This document shows positions 1-12,291 of a stretch of DNA of 64,000 nucleotides, piece after piece. Source of the DNA: Ricinus communis. Taxonomy: Eukaryota; Streptophyta; Magnoliopsida; Malpighiales; Euphorbiaceae. Each line of letters starts with the position of its first letter. Position 1 is the first letter of the stretch. The stretch is from positions 14,412,489 through 14,476,488 of the forward strand of contig NC_063259.1 of assembly GCF_019578655.1 (NCBI RefSeq), given 5' to 3'. The translations under genes and the position numbers were made by a program. The notes under the pieces are model-generated. The model was not told the DNA's origin, did no database searches, and saw only the letters and a list, made by a program, of their open reading frames with translations.

Positions 1-3000
1 CTGTTTCCAAATTGACCAAAGCAGCTCCAAGGTCGGTTCCTAACAACCAGAAAAAGAAAATGAATATGTTATTATCTAAATTATAACAGACATTAAAGCC
101 AACTGATGGACGAGTTACATGTTCATTATTGACATTATCTTCAATGACCTTTGTGCTGGTTCCTTCTGAAGGAACCAATCATTTGCTTCCACTTTGTAAC
201 ATATGTTATTTAACAAGTTGAAGTAAAAAATAAAATTAAGCGATCTCCTGTTAGGCTAATAGTTCAAGTGCTCAAAAATGGGTTTAAGGCAGTCACTTCT
301 TAATTCAGTTGGCAAGAATGATATATATTAAAAAAAGAAAAGGAACAGCACCAAAATCTGAAAGAAAATGGAGCAAAGCAAATCTAATGCCATGCAGGCC
401 TCTAAGTAAAGTTATTAGGTGAAATTGGACCAGAGGTGCTAATTCCAGAATAATTGATTGCAACACAAAAAATAGTACAATGAAAAAGATATAACTGAAG
501 AAAAAGTACATGCCAATCACCGCTTGACTTGCATTGCGGTTATAATCTGCAGTCCAAATGGTGCAATTGAAAGAAGTAACCACATGCATCCCTTGTCTTA
601 TAGAAGTACTTGAATAGAGATCTAAAGGTTCTAGAATATTAAGAATACAAACAGATCCACCAAATGTCTCAGACCCAAGAGTAGTTATTCTGTTTGCTCA
701 AATTAAGGAATACAGATACAGGAATACTTTTTCTGGTAACATCGCTAATGAAATTGTACTACTATGGTAAGTAAGAAAAGTAAAAAGGACCCAGAGCATA
801 CAGCAAGTGCTAAGATTACTCTAATATGCAAATCACAGAAGTCTAACGAATTAAGTAGATACCAAAAGAAGCGAAACCAAAAGGGCATCTTGTGGTAGGA
901 CTACAAAGAAAACTTCTTGTCTAAAGACTAGAATTTGATAAAAGACCATCTCAATTCTCTACAATCCAACGAAAGTAGGCAGGCCCTTCATAAGTGAATG
1001 ATATATCCACTAAAAGCAGCATACAGCAGGCAATGCTTAAAAGCAGACCATATCTATATAGAATCCAGTCCAAATTGCATAATCACAACACAACAGTTAG
1101 AATTTGAGAACTGCTTCTGAGAACATGTGATTAAATATGGCTAAACAAGTTCAATTGCAAGAACATTTATAAGGACTTAATAACAAAAAAATAATAAATC
1201 ACAGCTGGTAGAAAGCTACGTAGGAAATAGCAATTCTCCAACTGCGCCACAATGGAAACTAAAAGAATAGTTATATGTAGAGTAGAAGAGCAGTGTACAA
1301 AAAGAAAATCTAAAATCAGAATAGGATACAAGCCATGCTGGATGCTAAAACCATCACCAACAGCATATGGAGAGTGCTTTCCAGAAAGATTTATACAAGA
1401 TATATTTGAACGCATATGTAGTGAAGCTCCTATAGGCCGCCAAATACGTTCAGGAGTTTTGCTACACTCTGCTTTGGTTTCTTCAATCACAGGCCCCACA
1501 CGATCTGGAATAAATTGTAGCCCATTATGAAATTGTTGTCCACTTTTTCCAACTTCGAAAAGACTGCAAAAGCACCAAACTTTAAAAGAAAGTGCTGCTA
1601 AAGTACACCTTATAAATAGTATATAATTTTCAAGCATACAAAAACTACAATGAGGTACAGCTAAAAAATTAATGATGCATGAACTAATTTGCAGGACTAG
1701 AAGGGAACATCAAATTTCGTTCATGAAGCATATGACAATAAGAAAAAACAAAAACACGGCAGTAGTTAGTTCCCGTAGAAATAAACAGAAGTGAATACTG
1801 ATGATGAGAAATGGCGGCAAGAGGATTCATTAGTCTATTGAGGGAAAAGAAAACACCAATAGAAGACATGCACAAGTAAGGGTGAGCATTTAGTCGTTTG
1901 GTTCAAAACTGAGCCGAACCAAACTGAGAAAATCAAATATCCAAATTTTCCCTAAATTCCAAACCGAACCAAGCCAAAATGAGGGGCCAACCGAACGGAT
2001 AGAACTAATTCAGTTTGTTAGGTATTTCATTCTTTTTAAAGATTAATTATTATTATTTCTAAGTTATTTAAAGTAATTGTTTCAATAATAGGATCATATT
2101 TACTTACATGGCAATGTTTTCTTTTATTTTTAAATTCATCAATTAAAATATGCATATACTAAGAAAATTTTATAAATAAGTACAAGATTTCAGTTCGATT
2201 TGGTTAAACCAAAATTATTTTGCTCAAAACCAAACCAAACCAAAATTATTTTGGTTCGGAAAATTTTAAACTAAACCATTTTGTCTGCTCCAATTCTGCT
2301 CACCCCTAGAAGCAAGCACCACTAGGCAAAGAGGCCATAAACACTTGTCCCACAACCTCCAAATATGGAGCATGAGAAGAGACCACAAGCTACAAGGCCA
2401 TATTTTGATAATGTCCCACATTAGACGAAGACAATGATCAATGAAGACAATCAAATGACACCTTAAATGCACCTACAGACTTAGCCTGGTGGTGAATGCA
2501 ACTTTCAACTTGATCAAGAACCCGGTTCAAGTACCCTCTCCGGCCCTCCCCCCATATTTTATGTTAAAGATAAGTATATTAGATTATAACTTTAATTATA
2601 CCTTAAGGACCCATCTGTGCCCCCTGTAACTAAAACATCAACCTCAGTTTGACCCTCAGGTGTTTGTAAATGTATATGCATCTGGTCCAAAGCACCATCA
2701 GCCATCTTTTCAGTCCCCTGATATTTCCATACCTGCAAGAAGATCTGATTGATTAAAAAGAGACATAAAAGAGAAGTTCACTCCATTATTCATGGAAAAA
2801 CCTAACAGAAACCACCAAGGACTTAAATCAAGCTTGGCAAGGTAAAATTAATATTATTTCTAATGACAGCGGTTATTAACCAAAGGGATAATAGACTCTG
2901 AGACACAGTTGAATGTGCCTGTCCACACTAAAGATGGCATTAAGAATTTGCAGACATTTCTGGAGGTATACTGGAAAATCATAGTTGCATTCCCTTGACT

Positions 3001-4387
3001 TATCTCCTTCTGAAAACTTAATTGAATTAAGAAACAAAGATTACTATTTACTACCAGCTTTAAAAGAAGAAACATTAAGTTGATAGATTCAGTCACTACC
3101 AACTTTACAAGAAGCAGTGCTTTAAAATTATAAATCCAGTCGTTTATGGATTAAACTATGAGAATTATGTGCCGCTAAGAGAAATAAAACCAATTAAAGA
3201 ATTGCATTGAAAAATTATAAGCTCGTATGTCATCAACATACCATTGGTTGGGATGCTTGTTTCTTTAGGACTTCCTCCATGAAGTTACATTTCCCTTTAT
3301 TGAAATCAATTATGTTACCATTCAATTCCCGACCTTGAAGCAGCTTAGAGGTTCTTACTCTAGTTCTGCCACAAAAGTTGATTCCCTGCAAGGAAATGAA
3401 TCCAAATGAGAGCAAGAATTCTTATAACAGATGACCAATGAACTGCACGAAAAGCAGGGGGGAAAGGGCTAGTACAAATTGAAAATATAACCATTTGTAT
3501 CAACATAGATAGAGATAAACACAGAAATAATATTGAATTGATGGGAGCACTAGTATGTGTTTATATAAAGATGATAACATGAAATCAATGTGACAGACTA
3601 GGTTGATTAGTAAAATAACTAGTGTGGCACCCAAGCAACCAGGATATAGATCATATGTCCGATTAAAAAAATTAGTAATAGCAGCAATCAATCTGTAGAA
3701 ACTGATAGATCAAAAGTACTACAGCTAGCCAGAGCTTATATGAAGTTTCAACATAAAGTGAAGTATTATTTAAAACAATAAACTCACAAAGGCAATCTCA
3801 ATTGCCCTTTTCTTTCAAATATAACACCAATCTCAATCACTGTACCATCAGCTCATTCACCCCAGCTTTTGGGGTGCGACCACTCATACAAGCAAAAACT
3901 TTTACTTCTACAATGACAATAAACAAATGAAATACATCATTATAGTTATATTAATCCTTCAGCCCAAATGCTATGTTAAAAACTGAAGCCCAAAAAAAAA
4001 AAAAAATATCTACTCTCTCATAAAACATTGAATCCTGGCATCAGCAAACATATCTAAAAGCCAAAAAAAAAAAGAATACTTTTAAATGGTGGGCGTGCAA
4101 TTCCATAGTCTAACAAATTTCATAAACTAAATAACAACTACTAAATTCTGAGAAAAAAAAAAAAATCGAAGTACCAAATTTTTGAAATCAAAAGTACAAA
4201 ACACAATCAAAAAAATAGAGACGGCCCATTTAGGGAAAATATAGTAAAAACTGACCTGGGTAGGCTTTGAAGATGGTTTTTGAGCATTGTTTTTGGAAGA
4301 AGAAGAAGAAGAACCAGGAATTGGGCCTTTGAGAGGGAAGTATCTGTTCTTCTCCGCATCATAATAAAAACCCGCAAGTTCCTTCAT
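1..4387 (-). CDS. DCAF4-like WD40-repeat protein, 5' part (six exons, runs off left edge)
   Basis: Reading the minus strand, exons are 4387-4256, 3385-3242, 2732-2602, 1563-1358, 546-514 and 39-1 (continuing outside). Reading phases agree across every junction. The first exon encodes a start ending in GFYYDAEKNRYFPL, which matches the N-terminal GFYFDPEKKRYF-type motif of DCAF4 (WDR21), a WD40 substrate receptor of CUL4-DDB1 E3 ubiquitin ligases. Later exons give WD-repeat-like segments: LVTGGTDGSL in exon 3, and AVIGTDLGAALVNLE across exons 5 and 6. Exon 5 is only 33 nt and appears to use a GC donor (513-512); the in-frame join supports it but it is not proven. The ATG at 4387 is the first in the reading frame. 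Introns contain a hAT-like MITE and a SINE-like insert. Family recognition is by memory of the N-terminal motif; the role in ubiquitination is inferred from the family. Confidence 0.72.
1877..2308. mobile_element. hAT-like MITE in an intron of the DCAF4-like gene
   Basis: The left end reads TAAGGGTGAGCA and the right end is its near-perfect inverted copy (reverse complement TAGGGGTGAGCA). The interior is packed with AACCAAACCGAACC-type motifs near both ends, a look typical of short non-autonomous hAT elements in plants. There is no coding capacity. The expected 8-bp target duplication (1869-1876 against 2309-2316) is only partly conserved (4 of 8), so the exact borders are uncertain. Confidence 0.55.
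2470..2570 (+). mobile_element. tRNA-derived SINE-like insert
   Basis: TTAGCCTGGTGG (2481-2492) resembles a pol III A box and CGGTTCAAGTACC (2523-2535) a B box, about 30 nt apart as in tRNA-derived SINEs. A C-rich stretch follows, then AT-rich DNA. It lies in the intron between exons 3 and 4 of the DCAF4-like gene, on the opposite strand. No clear poly(A) tail or flanking duplication was identified. It cannot fold as an intact tRNA gene, so SINE is the better reading. Confidence 0.5.
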
Positions 4388-4566
4388 ATTTCTTCTTTCC
4401 GGAGTTTGATTATTTGATTGATAACTAAAAATTCATCAGAACTGAACAATGGCACTTGTATTTGTAAAAGAGTCACAGAGCTGATTAATTAGCTAAAGTA
4501 TATCAAAGAAGAGCCGGCGTTTTTTAAAGGGTTAACGTCAGTCGTCAGTCGTCAGTCGGCGGTCAG
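4388..4566 (-). promoter_or_regulatory. 5' leader and near promoter of the DCAF4-like gene, with GTCAGTC triplet repeat
   Basis: This is the stretch directly upstream of the ATG at 4387. It contains three exact head-to-tail copies of GTCAGTC (4537-4557) followed by a related GGCGGTCAG, in a short GC-richer patch unlike the AT-rich DNA beyond it. No convincing TATA box was seen. A promoter role is inferred from position only. Confidence 0.35.
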
Positions 4567-6439
4567 TTCAACTTCTGCTCTTCAACTTATGACAAACGCC
4601 CACTTACGAGTTTGGGATGTTTTGCTAATACACCCTTAAACTTTTGAATCCAAAATCAATTTTTATTAAAAATGTGTTTGAAATTGGCGATCGGTGTCAA
4701 AAAAAAAAGTATAGGTTAAATTTTTAATTTAATGTAATAAATTTTAATTTTCTGTTTATTATTTTCTAAATATATTTTTGAAAAATATATTAATTTACGT
4801 GCTTTTTTTTAAAATAAATTTAAAAGTTAGAAAATGATATAAAATAAAATTAAGATTGGAAATTAATGTGAAACTGACTCTTAATTATTAATTTAATATT
4901 TTTATAAAAAATAAAGTTATGGTAGCATATTGGAAACATTCAATAAATTTTTCATCAGATTTTTATCAAAAATTGTTGCCCACGAATATTTATAAAATAC
5001 AGGAAAAAAAAGATAAAGTTTTTGCTTTCTTAAATAGATGTGTAAGACTAAAAACATTTTATACAAAATAATTAATTTTAACAGTAATTTAATAATATTT
5101 TGTACTTTAAATGAAAATATTCAATCTATTTTATGACGATCAAAATACAATTTAGGCTTTAGATAAGATTTTTATATTAGTTTATTACATAATGTATTGA
5201 ATAGTATTTTATGTTTTAAGATGAAAATTATGTTTTTTATGTTTTATATTAGTTTGTTATATTAAAAAGACAATATAATCGTCTCTCTTTTTTTCACCGT
5301 CGATCACTTTAGATTCGAGGCGGTTTCTTTTTTTTAATTTATTTTAATTTAAAAATTATTAATATATTTTTTAGGAGTTTTAGGATTTGTATTATAGACG
5401 TCTTTAGTTTTCCTTTTATAAAAAAATTATAATCCTCCATTATGAGAGTATTGAATTTTTTTCTCTAAGAAAATAGTGAAAGAAAAGAAATTTAATCTGA
5501 TATTTAAGTAATCAACTCGTCAAAAAATACTTGTAAAATCGATATGTGATATAATATCACTGAGTGGAATGTTTTTTCTACAGAATTGTAATTTACTGCT
5601 CTATCAAGACAATTGATAATCATTATGAGTAAAATTCTTTATATATATATATATAATATTTAATTTTAGTTGTTTAAAAACAAAATTTATTGTTTTATTT
5701 ATTTTTTCTGTGTATAATCAATTAGAAGGAAAAATAATAAACATTTATCACTCAATTTCAGGTGTTGACAAAAAGAAGGTTGAATGGTTTATTTTACGAG
5801 AAAGGAATACAATGTAGTCTGCATCATTAACACTTTATTGAAAGAAAAAAAAAAAAACTATACTAACACCGTGCGTTGACACTAACGAGATTTTCTTTTA
5901 TTATTTTTTCATGTTTTATTTTTTATTTTTTTTATATATTAATTAGTTTAGTCAACTAATATCATTAGTATTTTACAGTTTGATACTAATATAATATAAA
6001 TTGTCAATAACAAATAGGTCCTATTGATAATATTATATAGAATTATGCATCAACAAAATAATTAAAATTTATCAAAAAAATCATTTATTATTTCATAAAT
6101 AATTTATATAAATAGTTGTTCGTATAAATTATTTTAGACCTAAAATACTTAATTAGCCATCAAATTATTTAAAAGTAATTATTATATTAAAATTAATTTC
6201 ATTTTAGTAATGTGTTATAAAATATGAATGATATTCACTAATTTAGCCCTAAAATATAAAAAATAAAGAAAATATTAAAATATGATAAAAGAAACACAAG
6301 AGTTAATATATTAAACAAATACAAAATCACACCAACACCTATAAATAATATTAATATATTTGACAGTAAAATATTAATGATTTAAAGCTTAAAATATATA
6401 TGGCAACAGTATTATATAACACCGAATCAATTATCTCAA
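4567..6439. other. AT-rich intergenic DNA, no gene seen
   Basis: Very AT-rich, with poly-A/T runs and a short (TA)n near 5640-5655. No ORF with recognisable content and no clear terminal inverted repeats were seen. Confidence 0.6.
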
Positions 6440-6680
6440 CCGCTTTTTTCTTTGTTAATGTGAGCTCGTCTATTCATTGGGTAATCCCTTGCTCTCATGT
6501 TAGTGTTTGCTCGTCGTTTAGGCCGGTGAGTGATATTTCTACTCATTGTAGTCACTTTCGGGATTCTTCGCACCTGGATAGTACCAAGACTCTAATGCCC
6601 CGGCCCTTGATCAGATAAAGCTGTCCGCCCGAAGCCCGCCCTATGACCCACAACTAAAAATGAGCCTTGCGACTTTCCTA
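6440..6680. other. Unassigned GC-richer island
   Basis: A block of about 240 bp with clearly higher GC content than its surroundings. It holds CGGCCC/GCCCGCCC-like words and a 72-codon open frame on the plus strand (6400-6618) with no recognisable motif. It could be a remnant of a retroelement LTR or an old gene fragment. Nothing in it decides between these. Confidence 0.3.
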
Positions 6681-6863
6681 ATTAGAAATAACATTAAAAC
6701 AAAGGAATTCGAAGTGAAACCTATTTTGTGTCTTTCCTCATTCCACATTGAACCATTGGCACCGGCAACTGCCGAATACTGTGCCATAAGAATTCTCCAA
6801 GCTATGGCTAAAGCATAGCTATTTCATAATTATCCATATAATGAATTATTATAATAATTGTTT

Positions 6864-7200
6864 GGCTAAATATATATTTATGTCCTTGAACTTATATCGA
6901 TTAGTCAATTTAACACTTGAACTTTCAATTTAATCCAACAAACATTTAAATTTTACTTTTTTTTAATATCTAAACACCTTTAATTTTCAATTTACTCTAA
7001 CATGCATCTGAATTTTATTTTATTTTAAATATTTAAGCACCTTTATGAAATACATATGGACATATTGAATAAAAATACATGTTAAAAAGTGTTAAAATAT
7101 CATAAAAATAACTTTATATATCTGTTAGGTTAAATCTAAAGTTAAAGTGTTAAATTGACTAAATGACTAAAGTTCAGAGACAGAAATCTGTATTTTGGCC
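6864..7200. mobile_element. Mutator-like MITE with near-perfect 9-bp target duplication
   Basis: The left end (starting GGCTAAATATATATTTATG) is the imperfect inverted repeat of the right end (ending TCTGTATTTTGGCC). Flanks are TAATTGTTT (6855-6863) and TATTTGTTT (7201-7209), 8 of 9 identical. A 9-bp duplication is typical of Mutator-like elements. The interior is AT-rich and non-coding. Related, more decayed copies seem present near 27.86-28.13 kb and 30.12-30.44 kb. Confidence 0.6.
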
Positions 7201-7209
7201 TATTTGTTT

Positions 7210-8950
7210 TAACAGAAAAAAAAATTGAAATATCCATATTAATTAGAAGAAAATCTAAGTAGAATTTGAGTATGATAAAATGTTAAAAAATAATTACATG
7301 AAAGAATTTTAAAGATAATTCTTAGGAGGGTGTATTCAATTAAGATAATTAAAAACTTTCATAGAATTTAAAAGTCGGAGTATATTCAATAATAACTTTA
7401 AAGGACTCTATATAAGTCATGGAGTATTCAATACTTACTTTTAAGAATTTTAAAAAAGTATATCCAAATTAAAGGTATTCAATTATTGTAAAATCTGTAA
7501 CAGTATGTTTAGTTGAAATCCATAAAATAATTCATTTCATTTGAAAAAAAGACACGAGAAAGAAAATAAAATGAAAATGATAAAGTTGAAAGAGATATTT
7601 TGATATTATGAAATTTATTAACTTACTAATGCGGAATTCATTTAGAAATTCTATCTATTTTGTTAAAATTTAGTTTAGCTATAACCATTTCTACAGAAAT
7701 TTAATTATACAGAACACTAAATTAACTTTTCATTCCATTTAAAATAAATAAATTTTAAATTCGCAAATAAATTCTATATATCTTATGGATTTAACCAAAC
7801 ACTGTGTAAAAATAAATTAATATTTAAAAAGTCATTAAATTTTATATGCATTTACTTTTATATAGTTTTTATACATTGTTATAAATAAAAATTCTCTTTC
7901 ACTTTTTCTCAAGATTTTAATAGACTTTTTTATTTGAAAACTTATCTTTCTTCTTCTCATATTCTCTAATATTATCGTTTTCATTCATTTTTACTATATT
8001 TTCCGTCTTAAAAAGAAAAAAGAGATTGGATAAACCTCAAAACTAAAAATTATTTACTAATAATATTTTTTTATATTTATAAATATAAAATTAATTTAAT
8101 TTAAAGTTCTTAATTTAATTTTAAGAAAGGCCTTCATAAAAATATGAATTTTAAATTAAAAAATTAATAATTTTTGAAGAATTATTTTGAGCAAATAACC
8201 CGACTATATATAGAGAGAGTTATAGGTTTTAATAGGAAGATAAATTGAATAATTATTTTTATTGGTAAGCGTACTTGTTGCTGGTTTAGGTATTTATTGA
8301 ATAGGTAATGAACAACATTTAACAAGTATGATATTTTATGATTTATTTAAAGAAAAATTATAATATGACAATTTCTTTTTTTTTTTTAAATATTGTCCTG
8401 ACAAAAAAATAGTATTATGTTGTGAGATAGAAAATTTAAAAATGGATATAAATTTGATACAATAATAAAATGATGCATGTTACTTGTGTATAGGTTGCAT
8501 GTAACATTATGTAAAATAATATTTAAAATAAGCGCAAAAAAAAGGCGAAAAAACTAGTAAAAATATAATTATTAAATTCATCTTTAAATAATTAAATAAT
8601 AGATAAATAATAATATATGAAAATCAATAAAAATCTATCAATGTGTAGCGTTTGTGAATTTTTTATTTTCTCTTATACAAAATTAAACAAAAAATTATCT
8701 TATTTGTCATGATTTCATAATTAAACCAAGTATGCACTATATAATATAAAGATTTTATGTTTGAAATTTTTTATTTGAAATACCCAACTTTATAAATATA
8801 TCCCTATAATTCTTACTACACTTTACTTGCAAAGATATCAAGACTCCAATTTAAAATAAAAATAATATTATTAAAATAAAAAATAAAAATATATAATAAT
8901 AAAATAACAAAAAAAAAAGTAATAATAATAATAATAGCAACAACAGTACA
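7210..8950. other. AT-rich intergenic DNA, no gene seen
   Basis: Low-complexity A/T-rich sequence with a run of AAT/TAA repeats near 8890-8935. No coding or RNA feature can be supported. Confidence 0.6.
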
Positions 8951-8951
8951 A

Positions 8952-10560
8952 ATGATTTTTGTAAAACCATTTATTTTTTGTCTCCCAATTTCTTTTTTTC
9001 TTTCCGCTTACAACCACTTCCTTCCCCTCACTTCTTCAATTTCGACTAGCTGCTCCCTTGCCCATGTCTACCGTCTTTCACCAGCCAACCCCACCTTCTC
9101 AGCCGTCCTCCATCCTAGTCCTGTTGCAACAAGCTTAGAAGCTGCCATCATCGCCGGAAAACTGAGAGAAAGGGAGAATATAGGCTGTCATTTCTTCTAG
9201 GGGCTGTTGCAAGTGTGATGGCTGTACAAGGCTGCTGCTCCAAACTCCAAAATGACCATTTAAGGCCTCCATTATTGCTGCCATCACCGGAAAAGGGAGG
9301 AGAAGCTTCACCGGAGCAGCAACTTCTTTGGTGTTCTTTTGGAAAATCGGTGAAGAGTTGGGCAAAAACAATTATATATACGGACTCCTCGCATCGAGAG
9401 CTTCGAGTAGGTGGTCTCGGATCGCGATTTCGGCGGTGTCGAATTTTTCGGTTCAATGCGGGTGCAGCGTCTCGATTTGCATGCCGAAGGGTAGAATTTT
9501 TGTCGCATTATTTCGAAAATCTTGATGGTATTGGTTTGTTAAACCCTTTCTAAATAATTACTTATGAATTTTTAACGTGAATTATGGTATTAAATTTAGA
9601 ATATTTAACTCAGATGGATTATCATTAAATTGTGAGTGTTGGATGATTACAGGGTAAATTATTTAAATGATCAAAATAAATTATTATTTGATAATGGGTG
9701 GCGGAGAATTATTTTAAATATCGGTAAATTAATTATTGAAATTATGAGATTGTGATAAATTAAATAAGTTAGAATATTATAAAATATTATTTACAGAAGC
9801 GGCATATGTGCTTTAAATTTATTATGTTGTGAACGTATAATATATAATTTGGAAGCCCAAGTGGATTTTAAACAAATATAAAAGTGATTTTCTGTAGGTT
9901 TTGGACCTGCTTTGTAAAGGGAATTAATCCGTATTTAAGAAAAATGTTACCAGAAATTTTTTTTAAGAGTTCATTTGCATCTGCATACTACATCTCTTTA
10001 TTTTTCGAACCATTTCTAGTTCAGCTCGAGTTTTTATTTTGAAACATTATCTTATTTCTAGGTGAGGACCCAGAGTTTGCTACAAGTCTCAGCGGACCTC
10101 TAGTCTGCTAAAAGTTTATTCTCTATGCAGTTCAGTGAGTGGATAAATATATAATATTGTAGTTTTTCAATTATATTATACGTATAGATTTTATTAAAAT
10201 GCTTTGAAAAAGAAGAAATATGTTCTTAACAAATTTGATTTATACAAATAAAAATATATTTTCTATAAAAATCTACAAATAAATAAGTAATTTAGAATTT
10301 TTATGATATGGATAAAGTTGATTTTAAACAGCTAGATGAGTGGTATATATTTATTTATATAGCTTGTATGATCATATATTAGATGTCGAAACATATATTA
10401 TCTTTGGGACGGCATCCAATATACTCATGCGATTGGGATGTATACTGAGTGGTTGCCTTTTGAGAGTGAGTCTCTATGCGTATGATATGATTTGTAATTT
10501 AGGCTGCTAAGTAAAACATCTTTGCGTCTGTTGCTGCCATGATCGTTTGGGTACATCTAT
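8952..10560 (+). repeat. Degraded GC-richer repeat, possibly a solo-LTR-like relic
   Basis: A pyrimidine-rich stretch (8980-9130) is followed by a GC-richer block (9215-9500) with several short overlapping open frames on both strands. AT-rich DNA then contains scattered GC-rich words. The same order of segments occurs inside the two solo-LTR-like elements at 43.3 and 45.3 kb: pyrimidine tract, GC-rich block, a segment with GGACCTGC/CAGGTCC words, then a segment with GGGATG. Defining ends and a target duplication were not found. The short ORFs have no recognisable domain and are not called as genes. Confidence 0.3.
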
Positions 10561-11094
10561 GAGTGTGTATTAAACTTTTATTGTTGATGCTTGAATAATT
10601 ATACTTTTATGATCAGTTAAGAATTATTAGATTATTTCATTGACATTTGTCCAATTGTGTATCACTTTTAGATTCTATTTATAATACGAGATATGATATT
10701 AACTTCCTTATCAGTCCCCCTTGTTATTTGTTTATTCTCTCTGTGAATTTTGTATTCACCCCTTAATTTTAATATTTTTGTAAATTTATTTACTTTTCAA
10801 TAGTAGATTCTTTTAAGCGTTGTCCTCATCTCCACTTCATTGAAGTCGGCTTTAGTAGAGATTGGACCAACAAACTTAGTTATTTTTATTTTGATTAAAT
10901 ATGAATCTGTACATTATTCTTTTGTTAGCTTATGGACTATTTAAAACTATTTTGTCACTCTTATTTTATAATTCATGCTTAATATTTTTCTAAGAGATTA
11001 TTAATTGTTATGAATTTAATATTAATTTACTAATTTGTATTTATGATAATTATATGTTGGTAAGTTAGTCACAGTATAAATCTAAGTGTCAGTG
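10561..11094. other. Intergenic DNA, nothing recognised
   Basis: Moderately AT-rich, no ORF of note and no clear repeat structure. It may still belong to the decayed element before it. Confidence 0.4.
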
Positions 11095-11275
11095 CACTTG
11101 ATGCCTATCTTAAATGACAAGAGCGATTGCTTTTGAGAGCCAAAGATCTTGAGTTCAAGCCCTCATCTCTGCACTAGGTGAGATCTCGCTTTCATGGTAA
11201 GTGTAAGAGAATGACCACCCATTACTGTGTAGCCCACACCCTATTGAACCTCCTATGAATAAAAAGAAATCTTCC
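11095..11275 (+). mobile_element. Possible tRNA-related SINE remnant
   Basis: GAGTTCAAGCC (11151-11161) matches a pol III B box. It follows a tRNA-arm-like stretch (AAGAGCGATTGC, AGATCTT) and is followed by CTCATCTCTGCAC and about 100 nt of moderately GC-rich tail. The A box is not convincing and no target duplication was found. Confidence 0.35.
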
Positions 11276-11599
11276 TTTCATTATATTTCTATTAAACACC
11301 CTCTTCTTTTATAAAGTATCCATAACTACTTCGATAAATTTGTTTGTCACAATTATATTCTTAGGAGGCAAGAAAATAAAATATTAAATTATTACAAAAT
11401 AGATGGTGCAAGTGCTAATCCCTCCTCCATCTGTATTGATTTCAGAATTCTATTTTCAGAAAATGTAAACCGATATCCAACTAAACCAATAACAAGATTG
11501 GTGACGACTCTTATATTTATTATTATGCAAGTCATACACTTCACACTATAGATCCCACATGATACATTTATATGAGTGTATTATAGTTTTATTATAATA

Positions 11600-11601
<2 letters not shown>

Positions 11602-11630
<29 letters not shown>
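11602..11630. repeat. (AT)n microsatellite at the left flank of the pararetrovirus
   Basis: Uninterrupted alternating A/T run of about 29 nt, ending about 100 nt before the first recognisable viral reading frame. A second (AT)n run lies at about 19269-19287, beyond the right end of the viral block. Confidence 0.85.
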
Positions 11631-11632
<2 letters not shown>

Positions 11633-11741
11633 AACGATAAACAAACTTGTTCATTTATGCATGAGTAGTAAGTCCCGGTGTAAGGGCGAAACCGTGGCTT
11701 GGTTCATGTTTGTTTAGAAAGTTATCTTGGTCTATTTTAAA

Positions 11742-12288
11742 ATGAATTTAGAACCTTTTTTTTGTAGATCTTCTTCTTTCTCAAACTCTTCTACCTCTGA
11801 GTCTTCAAAGTATAAAGGTTTAGTAAATAGTGAAAAAATCACTATTGAAGATTTTTCAAAGCATATTGATGGTTGGGAAATACCCAAAGTTCAAAAGAAA
11901 CAAATTTATGAGTTTTCAAAGTTTTCTCTCTTCAAAACTGAGAGATATCCAGATTTCAAAGCCTTTTGAAGAAATTTATCTTTTAAATCCAAAGACCCTC
12001 CAGAAGCATAAAGAAAAAGACTTTAAGTATATCCATATAGGCCTTGTCCAGGTAGGAATAAAGCCCCTTACCAGAGAAGATTTATATACTTCCATCTTAG
12101 CAGTCCTTAGAGATGCTAGGTTTATAAATTTTTATGATTCTTTGTTAGGTACTGTTGAGTCAAGCCTCAATAAAGGACCAATTTCTTTCAATTGTTTTCC
12201 AAACATTACAATTTCATTAAATGATAAAAATATTTTAAAGAGCATTGTTCTTCAAATAAAGACACATAATTACAAAATGCTTGAATGA
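11742..12288 (+). pseudogene. Pararetroviral movement protein region (broken)
   Basis: The reading begins in one frame (open 11727-11969) and continues in another (open 11830-12288), so a frameshift lies near 11945-11970. The second part carries the conserved core of the 30K movement-protein superfamily as found in Caulimoviridae. This includes the PLTRE segment (about 12065-12080) and the block around DARFINFYDSLLG (12112-12151). In living relatives this protein forms or widens plasmodesmatal channels for cell-to-cell spread. A TGA stop ends the frame at 12286-12288. Identification rests on the conserved core and on its position upstream of the coat protein. Confidence 0.75.
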
Positions 12289-12291
12289 TCT

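Noticed and set aside
2481..2535. Possible tRNA gene
   Set aside because: A and B box-like words are present but the arms do not form a cloverleaf; SINE-like insert is the better call.
9135..9553. Four overlapping ORFs of 65-112 codons on both strands
   Set aside because: Mutually overlapping, no recognisable motif, in a GC-richer repeat relic.
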